Source: Acheta domesticus
Lineage: Eukaryota; Arthropoda; Insecta; Orthoptera; Gryllidae
DNA: 64,000 nucleotides
Assembly: GCA_031308135.1 (NCBI GenBank)
Contig: JAHLJT010009436.1
Location: forward strand, 139,832,303 to 139,896,302
Direction of reading: 5' to 3'
Made by a program: the position numbers and the translations under genes. Every line of letters starts with the position of its first letter. Within the stretch, counting starts at the first letter, position 1. Under the pieces are notes generated by a model, which was given only the letters and a program-made list of their open reading frames with translations, was not told where the DNA came from and did not search any database. Shown piece by piece: positions 33,011 through 44,400 of the stretch.

Positions 33011-35164
33011 ACCAGCGGAGAATGCTCGTGTTTACGAGTCGAAGTTAAAACAGTTATGAGGCGGCGATTGTTCACAACGAGTTCCTCGCGATAAAATGAA
33101 TGTTAAAAAGGACGCTGACGCTCGTCGTTTGCATGAAATGAACATGTAACGGGTGGTGTAAAACCGGACACTTCCACTCTTGATAGTGCTGTGTAGAGAA
33201 GCGTTCCCTGAATACCACGTTTTGGTGATGGGTCAACTTGAAATGGATAGAGCTACTGTGGTACGTGTTGATGGGGTGCCAGCCAACAACTAGCCGCTAT
33301 TGCGAAACTTGTTATATAGTTTTCAAAGAGATTGCGACCTTCAGTGTAAAGAGGATCGAAAATAGTTTGGCAACAGAACAACAGTGAGGCAGTAAAGCAT
33401 GTGGCTCTATTTTTAGGTTTTGTATCGTCTTCGTGTTGGGCTTGACTCCTGATTTGCGGAATAGAAAGACGACTGACGAAAGAAAACAATCCTGGTTAGG
33501 AGAAAACACCAGAACGTCATTGATATAGTAATATGTGAACCAATATCGTGTAGAATATATAGAAGTAATCACTAACAACGCAAAAGTGTGTACTTAGTGG
33601 ACTTTATTCTACGTAAATCACAATTGATTTGTTTCACTCTAATGTTGGCAACGAAAGGTAGCAAAAATTTAATGAAAATATTTTGTGATATTAACTGATT
33701 TATTGATCTACATTAATGAGAGATTCACGTCAAAGAAAATTTTTTATCCCTAATTTTAGGAATACGCTTGTGAGTGACTGGGTGCAGGCTTGTGTTTATG
33801 TGTGGGTTTATATGTATGTGGATGTGGTGTTTTATAAATTATTTATGTATGTTTGAATGTATATGTAGTACATATGAGTAAGTTTATCTACGTTCACGTG
33901 GATGTGTTTGTATGCCATTTGAATATGCGATGCAGGAGACGAAGGGTTTTTTTTATTAGTTTGCAATTGTATACAGTCTTGTTTCTGTATTCTGCCACTG
34001 GGCAACACCAACTCAACTGTAGAATACAGTTTCTCTAGAAAATGACACATAAGAAATAAAGTGAAAATATAACCAACGTTTGATCTTCGTTGGTCCAAAA
34101 GTATATATAAAATGTTTTCTTGAACACGTTTATTCGTATATTGGATTAATTTGCTTTGTTATAAAACGGGACAATTAATTCACACATCAGCCATTTAGTG
34201 AAGTAGTGCATTCTCCACTCCCTTCTATTAAACCCCGAGTCTCGTAAATTTGTTTAAACTGTTGAAAATCCCATGAAATGTATGTCCACTACATTATGTA
34301 ATTACTGGATGGCCGTTAGGTAGATTTAAAGATGTGTTCGAGTGCCATTGCACAGTCGTTTTAATTAGAAATTATTTATCAAAGCACCATCCATCTGCCG
34401 AAATGAGCTTGTATATTAAAAAGCCGGAAGAGACTTTTTATGCTAAATAACATTTGGATATAATTACGGTAAACTACGTACTATAAACTGGATTGATCCC
34501 TTAAAATTAGGGATGCGATGGAAAAAAAACACGAAAAGCTGAAAATAACATGGCTGCGTCCCCTCATTATCCGTCATTTCCGCTCCCGAGCTGGCAATGG
34601 TCGTCGCTGTCGGAAGCGTTTCTGCTGGCGCGTTTATGTGGGCGCGATCGCACCCATTCTCACGATAATTCCCAACGCCCATCCACTCACCTGGGCAATT
34701 TCTCAGTGAACCTCAGACAATAGAAGTCATATCTGTCGAACAATAGTAGTCTTGTGAGAATTACGATTCACGTTTCCACGTACTATTTTTCCATTCACCA
34801 TAGGTCATACAGCAGGAGTGTTTTTGTAATGTGTGATGCGGATCGTAATTGAAGACAATCACGTCTGTCGGCTCTTAACTAAATTGATCTTCTTCTTACT
34901 GCTGGGCGAGGGGCAATATTAAAATCCTTGAAAGAAATTCTGCTCAACCAATGCACGCAGTCAGCAAATGGATAAGAGAACGAATATTTTCCTTTTAAGC
35001 CACATAACAAGGAAAGGAACAAGGAAACAAAATTCAGATGTTTGGGAAATTCTCATTTTGTAACCGAGCGATTAGAGATTAGAACAGTTTACCCGCAGCA
35101 ACTTTCAAGGCCTTTCCTCTAAGTGCACGTAATTTTAGAAAGAAGTTAGAACAAGCTGAGAGTA
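33011..35164. other. AT-rich stretch, no gene seen
   Basis: No gene. 33775-33900 is rich in TGTATGTG-type motifs, a decayed simple repeat. A perfect donor-like CAG|GTGAGT on the minus strand (last exon base 34691) has no acceptor partner. Confidence 0.5.
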
Positions 35165-35290
35165 ATAGATGGTAAATGAGTAACTAAGCGATGTGAGGTG
35201 TGGTGAAGTGCTGTGAAGTACTGGTTAGTTTAATCCAATGCAAAACAGTGTGGTGTAGTGTAGTGCAGTGAAGTGTAGTGAAGGTGATAA
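35165..35290 (+). repeat. GTGTA/GTGAA-type degenerate pentamer repeat
   Basis: GTGTAGTGTAGTGCAGTGAA and GTGAAGTGCTGTGAAGT-like runs. Simple-sequence origin. Confidence 0.7.
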
Positions 35291-35394
35291 ATACCTTTTT
35301 TTCAATCTAATTTAGCCAATATTTATGTGGTTCATACTAATTTTTATTATCACTAACATATAATTGTTGTATATCATAGTAGAGGTGAAATAGT

Positions 35395-35566
35395 TGTCAT
35401 AACACTTAATATTAGCGATAGTATGATTACTGCATCGTATTGTATTGTATCGTTTTGTATTGTATTTTTTTATTATCTTGTTATTATTATTGTAATTATT
35501 GTTAATCAATTGCCACCGGGTCATACCCAATTGCAGTTCAAATAAATGTATGTATAAATGTACCAA
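35395..35566 (+). repeat. Possible 3' end of a non-LTR retroelement
   Basis: A TGTAT-rich and ATT-rich stretch is followed by CAATTGCCACCGGGTCATAC, then AGTTCAAATAAATG and a TGTA-type short tail. This order (GC-richer segment, AAATAAATG, tetranucleotide tail) resembles LINE 3' ends. There is no reverse-transcriptase frame. It could also be chance around simple repeats. Confidence 0.3.
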
Positions 35567-35754
35567 ATTTCTATTATTTGTCAAAAATCCGGCTTAGTAG
35601 TATCGTTAATATTTTCTCTTCTTTATTTTCAAAAACGCCTGCATTGTCTTCGATCGTAATTTAACCGGTACTTCGAAAGTTTATTCGCAACCAAACAGCT
35701 TTTCAACACTTGTAGCTATATCGTTCAAGCGCCGCTCTCTTTAAAGCAACAATC
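35567..35754. other. AT-rich stretch, no gene seen
   Basis: Nothing recognisable. Confidence 0.5.
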
Positions 35755-35975
35755 TCGGCGGGCGCTCTTCGTTCTGAGACGAAATTGCGTGTGTCCTTCG
35801 AAAGAACACATTCGTATCACGCGGTGCAGGGGCGGTGGGGGCGGGCTGAGGCGCAGAAGGCATTGCAGTGGAGAGCGAGGCCCAACACCTGCACGGAAGC
35901 GACGGGCGTGCTCCGACTGGGGAGCAGGCGGCTTCCTCAGTCCTCGCCCGCCCTCCCTCCCCCTTTCCACCCCCT
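35755..35975. other. CpG islet with C-rich end
   Basis: CpG-dense at 35755-35950, then a CCCTCCCTCCCCCTTTCC-type run. Frames open on both strands, none recognisable. Confidence 0.5.
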
Positions 35976-37034
35976 CCCCCCCATTCCTGCTGCCCTCCAA
36001 AACAACTTTTGTAGCTCCGGGAGAAGTCTGGGTCCTTACCGTATTGCTTTAAGATGTGCGTGGAATATTGTTCGAACTTTTCCGTTTCGTTTTTGTGGAT
36101 TATGTTTTATCCTATTTGGGTTTGTGTATGAAGAATGTTAATGCTTCTCTGTTGCGATGTTCTCGTTCAGATAGCAAAAAGAAGTTTTGGGGAAAATGTC
36201 GGATGTATGTAAACAAAATCTTGAGATTGTCATTTTTGGCAAAATTTGACATTTGACAAAATGAATGTACTGGCTCAATTGCGCAAAATATGGGGGAAAC
36301 ACTAAATGTGCATTATTAATTGTTTATTTTGAGAGGTACAATGCATGTAGCGCGATGAAAATTCCCAGTTTTCGACAAAAAAATTTTCTACTTTTCTGAA
36401 TACGTAGGAGGTAATATGCCCTTGTGCTTTGTAATCAATACCCTGGTGGCTAGTTTTTAGATGCTCTCGTTTTCAACCAAGTCGCTGTTAGGAATTTGAT
36501 CATGCCATCAAGATCATGACGACGGTGAACATTTTCCTGCGCTTAGAGGTATTTTATTGCCGTATCAGTTCGTCGTATCGTGTTCTTACTTTGCGTACGC
36601 TAGTGCAGCAATATTAACCAACATACCATGGGAGAGAGATGTAAGGGGGCTCACAGCTGACTATAACGAGACGAATAGGATTTCCCGTGCGAAACTGAAA
36701 AGGGCCATTTTGGAAACTTCCCTGAAAAATAAACCTTGTTATTCTTTGCCCCAATAAAACAAAGGGAATAAAACGAAATGAACGTGAATTTTACTCGCTT
36801 GAATCAAGAAATTTTGAAAAGTAAACGTTCAACAATAGAACATCTGTACACGTGCCAAAACTAGAACGATTTTTTAAAATGATTTGTTCGAGAAACCGTA
36901 GAGAAAACTGTCCCATTAGGTTGCCACATGTTTGAATGTCCATTCTTTCAGAACTTCTCTGCCGCTTCAGACAAGACACACACATTTACAACATTTTCCT
37001 TTTATAATATTCCACCCTGTCCCTTTACAACTCC
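35976..37034. other. AT-rich stretch, no gene seen
   Basis: Nothing recognisable. Confidence 0.5.
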
Positions 37035-37358
37035 ACTGTATTGCTTGCGTGAACTGGGCCCGCGCTGCCTGGCGCACGCAACATTTTCTGTATGGGCCCC
37101 GCCTCCAGAGCAACGCTGAAAGGAACCCCAAGGGCCCGCCTGCTCCGCGTCGTCGCCGCGAAGCCACATCCGAGATCCGATAAAAGAAAGCCTCTCTCGG
37201 CGTGTCGCTGCCCGCATTGATCCACGCGATCCCGTCTTTTGATGTCACGCGCGTGAAAGAGTGGGCGTGCGCGACCGCGCCCCGCGGTTTATCGTCTCGC
37301 TCGCCCGCCTCCAGCACGGCTCCCGCCGAGGCTGGTCTCGCTCCGCCCTCCCGCCCGG
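37035..37358. other. CpG islet leading into a minisatellite
   Basis: GC-rich with GGGCCCCGCCTCC (GC-box-like, 37095-37107). No TATA or initiator at a fitting distance was seen. Confidence 0.5.
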
Positions 37359-37800
37359 GTCCTCTCGCCCTGCCCCTCTCGCCACTGCCTCTCGCCCTGC
37401 CGCTCTCGCCCGGCCCCTCTCGTCCCGCCCTCACCCCCTGCCCCTCTCGCCCCCGGCCAACTCGCTCAGTCCTCTGGCCCGCCCCTCTCGTCCTGCCACT
37501 CTCCACAAGCCCCTCTCGTAACGCCCCTCTCGTCCGGCCCCTCGTCCGGCCCCTCTCGTCCGGCCCCTCTCGTCCGGCCCCTCTCGCCCGGCCCCTCTCG
37601 CCCGGCCTCTCTCGCCCGGCCTCTCTCGCCCGGTCCCTCTCGCCCGGCTCCTCTCGCCCGGCCCCTCTCGCCCGGCCCCTCTCGCCCGGCCCCTCTCGCC
37701 CGGCCCCTCTCGTCCGGCCCCTCTCGTCCGGCCCCTCTCGCCCGGCCCCTCTCGCTCGGCGCCTCTCGCCCGGCCCTTTCGTGCATCCCCTCTCGCCCAG
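37359..37800 (+). repeat. 15-bp GC minisatellite (CCCCTCTCGCCCGGC)
   Basis: Degenerate from 37359 and regular from about 37522 to 37790, with roughly 18 tight copies varying mainly CGCCCGG versus CGTCCGG. The period is a multiple of three, so frames stay open on both strands: a 317-codon minus frame (36967-37920) of Arg/Gly/Glu/Pro repeats and a 273-codon plus frame (37202-38023) of Pro/Ser/Leu/Arg repeats. Coding on either strand is unlikely; both are translations of the same repeat. Confidence 0.9.
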
Positions 37801-38317
37801 CTCTGCCGTCCACCGTCCCGCCTGCACTGTCGGGAGCACGTCGCCCTGCGCCGCCTCGTCTCGAGCGGAGGAGGCAGACGTGTTCTCCGGGCGGTGCAAG
37901 GGCTTCGCGGACGTTCGCAACCCGACACCGCCGTGGAGAGGCGGCCGATGGGGCGGAGGCGGGGCTGAGAGAAGAGGGATGAGTGAGCTGCGATGGTCTC
38001 ATCGCACGGAGCCGAGATGCTGAGCGCTGTTCAATCGTGGGTACCTGCTCCTCTTTTACAGTGATCCTTACTTCTGTCTTCGCTCATTTGGACCGTTTTG
38101 TCCCGCCAATTGTTCCATTTTGCACAGTGTGCTACAAATCGTAGTTTCACACTCAAATCTCATTTTATCCACAGTTTCTTGTCAACGAAGAAAACGTACA
38201 CACGCCAGTAGGAAGAAATTGTTCTTTCTAATTCCATTCCTACGTTTACCATTTTGACGATCCATTTCTGTCAAATATTGTGTTCCCAGTTTAGCCTGAT
38301 TTCCCTTTTCCATTGGT
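37801..38317. other. GC-rich edge, then AT-rich stretch, no gene seen
   Basis: The islet continues to about 37990. Beyond it is unique-looking AT-rich DNA. Confidence 0.5.
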
Positions 38318-38765
38318 CTCTTTTAGGAAATTCGACCTTTCATACATCTCCGCTCATTGTCAAATGCTTTTGTCCTTTAATGAAACTTGTTCAATGGAGC
38401 GTTTTCCCAACATTTCTCTCGAACCCTCTCCTCAATCATTCCACAGCTCTTGAACCTTCTCTTGCCAGACCATCCCTATTCTCTCCTCAGCCACTTCCAT
38501 CCTCTTCTCTCTTCTATATCCACTTTCTCTTTCATCTCGCCACTCTATATCTACTTTCATCTCTCTTCATTTAGTAATTTCGACGTTTCATACATCTCTG
38601 CCCATTGTCAAATGCTTCTGTCCTTTGATGAAACTTGTTCAATTGAGCCTTTTTCCAACATTTCGCTCGAACCCTCTCCTCAATCATTCCACTGTTCGTG
38701 AACCTTCTCTTGCCAGACCGTCCCTATTCTATTCTCTTCCGCTTTCATCCTCTTCTCCCCCTGTC
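38318..38765 (+). repeat. 248-bp tandem duplication
   Basis: Copy 1 (about 38318-38565) and copy 2 (about 38566-38765, cut short) match at a fixed offset of 248 bp, for example CATACATCTC at 38341 and 38589, then CATTGTCAAATGCTT, GAAACTTGTTCAAT, CTCGAACCCTCTCCTCAATC and CTTGCCAGACC. Copy 2 ends in a pyrimidine run and an acceptor-like CCCCCTGTCAG (AG at 38766-38767). Both copies are open in one plus frame (KLVQ...LEPSLARPSLF and KLVQ...REPSLARPSLF), but no family is recognised. Confidence 0.85.
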
Positions 38766-38767
38766 AG

Positions 38768-38970
38768 TGGTCCGCCTCATCGCGGCTCGCCGCGGGGGCG
38801 CCCGCAATGCTCGAGGGCCTCAATAGAGCACGCTGAACGCGGCCACCCGCGCGCAGCGCCGCCGCCGCCGCCGCCGCCGCCACCGCCACCGCCACCGCCA
38901 CCAGCGTGGCCAACGCACTGCCGCGCGCAGGGCTCAGGGCTGGCGAAAGTTGACGCCGAGCTCCGACGCC
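38768..38970. other. CpG islet with (GCC)n/(CCACCG)n
   Basis: A GCC triplet run with CCACCG variants lies at 38857-38902. The acceptor-like site at 38767 borders it. The 187-codon plus frame 38625-39188 joins the duplication to the triplet run (poly-Pro) and is doubtful. Confidence 0.6.
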
Positions 38971-40049
38971 AGGATATCTCCGCACGCTTGCAACACGCAA
39001 ATGAGGAACCTAAAAGCAAATCTGCGCTGTTGCTGGAAATTGAGTTAGGAATAGAGATGCTATCTCCTTTACACGATCCACAATGTACCGGAGCGAATTC
39101 GAATGCGTTCAAACTTCGCTTTGAGTGTACGTGCCCGAGAAAGCGGTTGCTGTTTCTAGAGGCTTTGATACGATGGAAGCGAAAGTAGAAGTTTTCTAAT
39201 AATCGTATGTATGTCGGGATGGAGTTTTTAAAACAGTTACGAAGTATTGGAGTGCACCTGATTATGTCATCTCACGCTAGTTGTTAAATATAGTGGATAA
39301 AAGTTTCAATGAATTCCAGTGTATCATTCTTTTGTTTGCTTTTTCTATTGTTTTTCAATACTTTTCGTAATGGAGAAATTTCTTCGCTGCAGCCCTCTGA
39401 AATCGACTTCACTTGAACTAAAAGCGTTGGATATGGAATTGACAGAGTGGAAGACTTTCAATCGTATTCCATGTTTTATCGTGGGGGATTTATTTCGTGA
39501 AAGGGAGCTCGTCAGGACATTGGAATAGAAAAGCTCCTTTCTGTATCTTATCACCCCGGAGCACACTTCCTCAGGTCTTCAGAGACGTCGCTCCCATCCG
39601 TAAAACATCACCACAAAGCCTCTTGTCTGGCAAGTGCTCTCCTGAATCCGTGAAGCCACCAGTTTTTTCTCGAAAGAATAGACCTCTGATTCAATATTGA
39701 AAAGTTGAAGAATTTTGAAGGAAAGAATAGGATCAACTACAAAAACAGATTCCAAGAACTGCTTAGAGTGTTTTTATTATAAGAATCCCGTTTGACGAAG
39801 GATTCTTATAACTTTCCACTTAATAGTTACATTTACTCTCGTTATTTCACAGGTTAATCACTATTAACATTTTCATTACATGCTTCTCAAATCTTTGCTC
39901 TCTTTTTGTCCGGGTGCAGTTAATTAACGTAGTGAAAACCGTGGTTCCTGTTGTGGTCGGAAATATACCTACGCGTTCATTTTTTCAGTGGGTCGGTCCC
40001 AAATACACAACAAGGTTTTTGCACTGTGCCCGTAGCGACCCACCAGCCG
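38971..40049. other. Mostly AT-rich stretch, no gene seen
   Basis: Nothing recognisable. An acceptor-like CGTTATTTCACAG ends at 39852, followed by GTTAAT, a poor donor. Confidence 0.5.
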
Positions 40050-40249
40050 CTAGTTTTTCTATCCCTGGCCGCGTCCATTCAAGAGGCCCCTCGAGGGCCG
40101 AGTGCAGGCCGCCGTCACCACTCACCATCACCGCTACCACAAAACAGCGAGGCCGCCACCACCGGCAATGGCGTTTTCTTTTCTGCTCCCACCGCGTTCC
40201 CTCTCTCCCGGCATCAGGCCCGCCCTGCACCACAACCTCCCGACCGCGA
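40050..40249. other. GC-rich islet
   Basis: Moderately CpG-rich with ACCACYACC-type motifs. It borders SINE copy E. Confidence 0.45.
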
Positions 40250-40783
40250 GAGTCACTGCAGTGTCTCTGACCGGTAGGTCCTAGGTTCGAGACTCGAGGG
40301 TAGCAAGATTTTCCATTCTAGCTAGGTCGAAATCAGTCACTGTCTGGAGGAGACTTCTAGCGGCCGGCTGCTCAGATCGGTAGTTTTCCGTGGTTTCTTC
40401 GATCAACACCAGGCGAATGTTGGAGCAGTACCCTAACAAACGGGCCACGGACCGCGCGCGATCTTTCCTTCCTCTTCCTTGCTCTACCCTCACCCCTTAC
40501 TTACTTACACACAAACAAACACACACACACACACACACACTAACATGCATTACACTAGCACACATGCCGTGAGACCGGGCGGGAAATTTGAGCTTGTAGC
40601 AGCGGTGCCTCGCTGGTGGGAGATACCTAGTTAGGGACGTTAGCCGAGGGTAGGTCGGCTCCTGATCATGCCATCCAGCGGGGGAAGACTCCTGCCAACT
40701 CCCGATGAAAAAAAATGCACCACACTTAAGGGCACTACACTTAACCTTAGCGGTTGAAACTCAATCAATCAACAACCGACGTT
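40250..40783 (+). repeat. SINE family I, copy E (best 3' end)
   Basis: The B box TAGGTTCGAGAC is at 40281-40292; the A box is not clear. Body landmarks in order: TAGCGGCCGGCTGCTCAGAT, GATCAACACCAGGCGAATG, AACAAACGGGCCACGGACCG, GCGCGATCTTTCC, a long AC microsatellite (about 40510-40541), GGTGGGAGATACCTAGTTAG and a tail of TCAATCAATCAA (40768-40779). It serves as the reference for the family here. Confidence 0.82.
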
Positions 40784-41400
40784 TCCCGCCCACTCCGAAG
40801 TTTCTTCCGCCCCACCATCGCAAAACCCCGTCCTTCGCCCACTCAGCGTCCCCGGCCCCCTCGTCGCCCCACCCTGCGACCATCATCAGCAGTCGGACAG
40901 AGCTTCATGCGTAATTGCAGGGCGTCATACTGGGCAGGGCAGCTCAGAGCGGTCGTGTGTTCCTCAAATCGTCCGTGGAATTGCTCCGCGCCCCGTCGCC
41001 CGCCGCCCCCGCTGTTGTTGTGGGGCGGGCGTATTTCATTTCGGGGAGAATTTGATAAATGCCTTGATCTCGCGCCTCATTCGAAGCGACTCCCTCGTGA
41101 CTTATCCGGCAGATGCTGCGTTGCGTCTGGTGATCAGCCGTCGAGAATGGTTTCCCTTGTTCGTAATTCTCTTTGGCAGTGCGGGGATTATGAATGCGAA
41201 CCGTTCTCGAGCCGGAGATGAGTCACCTGTCAAGGGAAAACGTTCCTCTTATTGCCCTGGGCTCTGTAAGTTACGACGTCTGGCGTCTGGAGCCTTTCCG
41301 AGAATTCCTCGCCCGCAGACGCCTCCTCGCCGCTGGAAGGTCCAGGTCGAGGCTGTTCTCTTCACGAGGATGCGATGGCGGGACTTGTAGGTCAATAAGT
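40784..41400. other. CpG-rich to mixed stretch
   Basis: CpG-rich at 40790-41020. A donor-like TCT|GTAAGTTAC occurs at about 41265. The plus frames 40754-41221 and 41052-41390 do not resemble known proteins. Confidence 0.4.
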
Positions 41401-42742
41401 TATTAATAAAACGGACGAGGGAGATCGGTTTTAAAGGAAATATGTGTTGACCTATGGGCCGCTTTCTGTATTGTATACGAACGCGTGTCAGAACGATGTG
41501 TGTTATCATTTTGTTCGGATAACGAAATACGCATTATTATTTTCCTGCTGGGTGGTATTGGGAAAAATCCGCTAACAGACTCCGTAAGTTTGGCGATAAA
41601 CTCTAAATAGCTTCTTTCAGAGGCAGACTTTGCTGCCACGTGTGGGTTGTATCCCTATAAATTTATTCAAATTATCTCGAGTCACACTAGACATTAAAAA
41701 TCCACGATTAATGCTTAATCCCGACCTTGTGTATATGAAACATCTTCCCAGACAGAGTCTAGACTTTAACAGAACGTACTATTCTTTCCAGAATAACTTT
41801 TTTTGTAGTAAATCTTACGAGTTAGGACGCAAAAGGGGATTTTCTACTGTTCGAGTTAGGCCTTATTTGAACGTGACTTGAACTGAAAAAAATATGTGTA
41901 CTTATTATGTAATGTTTACTTGAAGATCAACTAAAATACACGCAAAAAAATAGTTGGTGAAAAGCTACATGCCTTCGATGTAAATGGTGACATAAACTCT
42001 CTGCGTTTGTTCTTCAAAACTAATACACTTGTTCCTGTCAGCGGAGGAGTGACATTTCGCTCTCGAATCAGAGAGGAATCCACCGATTTGCGATCTTCTT
42101 TGCAAGTCGAATCGCGCCGTAATGCAGATCTGCATTTCCATGACTGCGGTTCTATCGAGAGAATGTAAATTAGGAACGATAGAGTTGGCAACTGAGCGGG
42201 CCCAGTCGGCGAGTGCTGGATAATCGGATGGTAACCATTGCGAACAACTTTTGAAGTTTTCGTGAATACGCAATGAGAAGAGTCGGATGGACAAACTCAA
42301 AATGAAGTTCGATCCCCCTTTCCTGAGAAGTTACTTTTAACTTAGATTTAACTACTAATCTGTAAGAGTTGATAGGGTTCGAAGATTTCTTTAGAGATCC
42401 CTTTTGTTGTTTGTTTGTTTTCGCTCTTTTCTCGCTAGAAACTTTAAAATATCCCATTAAAGGCTAATATTGGATAATATTAGGAGTAGATGGTTAATTC
42501 GAACATTAGCCAAACTGTTTGGATAAAGCTGTATGAATAACAATGAATAGTTAATTCATCGACTAACGATGAACAGTTAATGTTATTTCCACAAAACGCT
42601 GGCTAATTTAAGGCGACTGTACCAGTGTGAAGTATCTTCTGAGTTCGTAAGAAGTATTTTGACAAAAATGCCTCGAAAATTATGCATGTATGCCTAATTA
42701 TGCGTAAGGCAGAAACCTTGTCTCTGTCTGCTTCGGAAATAC
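41401..42742. other. AT-rich stretch, no gene seen
   Basis: No gene is recognised. Frames up to 111 codons on the minus strand (41965-42300) have ordinary composition but no match I know. Confidence 0.5.
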
Positions 42743-42837
42743 ATAAAATGAATCTTTTTAAGTGATAAGTACAGTTCTGAGGCCACGAGCCCCATTGAAA
42801 AGGACGTTCATGTATTAATTAAAAAGATTCATTTTAT
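42743..42837. repeat. Perfect 19-bp inverted repeat with 57-bp loop
   Basis: ATAAAATGAATCTTTTTAA at 42743-42761 is exactly complementary to 42819-42837. The flanks add further partial pairing (ATAC/ATAT). The size could fit a small MITE or an RNA hairpin. There is no terminator or miRNA match. Confidence 0.7.
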
Positions 42838-44034
42838 ATGGCTAATGCAGGAGGTGTAATAAAGGCCCAATGTCATCGGCCACTTAAACAAAAAGTATAA
42901 TTCAGCTATACAGTGATGAAGTTAAGTCAAGAGGTGTCGTGAAACCGAAAATTTATGACTAACGGTGAAACTTGAAACTATACACCTTGACTCTCAGTAG
43001 CCTTAGAATCTTCCCATCAGCAGTCTGTTCACTACGTAATATCTCTTATTCCTCGTCACCGTACTTCAACTCTAGCCAGTTAGTATTGGCTAATGTGCAC
43101 TTTATCCGGCTATTAATCAGAGATCCCCAGCATGTCTTATGTGAGACATCAAATAATATAAAGGAAAGAACTACTATGTTATTTTTACATGGTGGTGGAT
43201 CCAAAACATCCTAACCGATGGAACAAGTCGCATCAGTCACATATGCTATGCATGCTTGAAAATTGTATGTTTTTCCTGCCTCTCTAACTTTAGGTGCTAT
43301 TGCTACTTATTTGTGTGTGATCATTCAATCGGTATGTCCCGAACCCAAAGAGTACTGTTTCCACCAAATTCCAAGTCCGTGTCGCCGCTTCAGGTTGCAT
43401 ACCTGCACGCTTGTTCAGAAGGATAAATGGAGCCAATGGAATCAGGTGACAGCGCGCGTCGTGTGAAGGGCGTAAAGGAAATTTGTCACATTCTTCTTCA
43501 CGTCCTCTTCACTACTTGAATTACTTCAGGCGGCATTTCACTACATTCCGCTCTTCCCAAAGTGCCAGATGGGTATCGCACTTCCGTTCACCCAACTATC
43601 TCAATTTTTCGGATGTCTTGCCTGAGAAATGGTGTAATGAGGTGTTCCAGAAAGAGGAGATTTGTATCTACGAATATTGTTGCGTTTCATGATCTTAAAA
43701 TAATAACTTGCATACTAACACCGCAAATTTTCCGATTCTGAAATTATGAAACATCTGAAGTATCAATTTCTGAGGAATGTACATTTTATCTAAACCCGCA
43801 GCGAAATTCCTTTCTTCCCCTTATTAGAACTTGTAGACTAATGAGAAATTGTTTCAGCTTGTATTCGTATCTGTTTAGTATTATAAATTTGAATGCCTTC
43901 GAAACATTCAATTCGTCTTCATCTTTGGAATATGGCGAAAAATAAACTCTCATGAACTTGTCTCAATTCTTCATCCATCTCGTGAAGTTTTCTTTAGCCG
44001 TTTCAGGAAAACGCATTGTCATGTTTGTGCTACA
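42838..44034. other. AT-rich stretch, no gene seen
   Basis: Nothing recognisable. Confidence 0.5.
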
Positions 44035-44285
44035 CTTAACACGCCGCGCCGCAGAGAAAGCAAGCGCGGGGTCAGCTGAATCAAGCGCAGAAATAGCGGT
44101 GAAATCACGGGCCCTCGTGGAAGGAAGCCTCTTAGGGATTTCCTGCTCCGCAGCCCGGGTGAGCGCGCGCCCTGCCGCCCCGTGGGCGCGCGCCGGGGCG
44201 AAGGCGGTGGGCGGTGGGCGGGCAGGTTCGCGACTGAATGAACACGCCGCGCGCGCGCAGAGTGGACCGTCGGGATGTGCGGATT
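44035..44285. other. CpG islet
   Basis: CpG-dense. TTCCTGCTCCGCAG ends at 44153 (acceptor-like) and CGG|GTGAGC follows within 10 bp (donor-like), too close for an exon. Confidence 0.5.
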
Positions 44286-44400
44286 AGGCATGCTGCATCG
44301 AAAATAAAACTTCGATGTTACCAAACGTCCATGTTCAAAATTAAAACATCGATGTTAATAAAGCATCGACCCAAAAGACGCATCGTGTGCACGTGGCATT
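44286..44400. repeat. ATCGATG-rich repeat, part 3
   Basis: GCATCGAAAATAAAACTTCG, AAAACATCGATG and AAAGCATCGAC recur over about 100 bp, the same motif set as 16325-16480 and 16880-16985. Confidence 0.45.

Noticed and set aside
34680..34700. Perfect minus-strand donor CAG|GTGAGT
   Set aside because: No acceptor, islet or frame nearby supports an exon.
36967..38023. Two long frames (317 codons minus, 273 codons plus) across 37-38 kb
   Set aside because: Both are translations of the same 15-bp GC repeat; no domain, no start context, and the period of 15 keeps every frame open.
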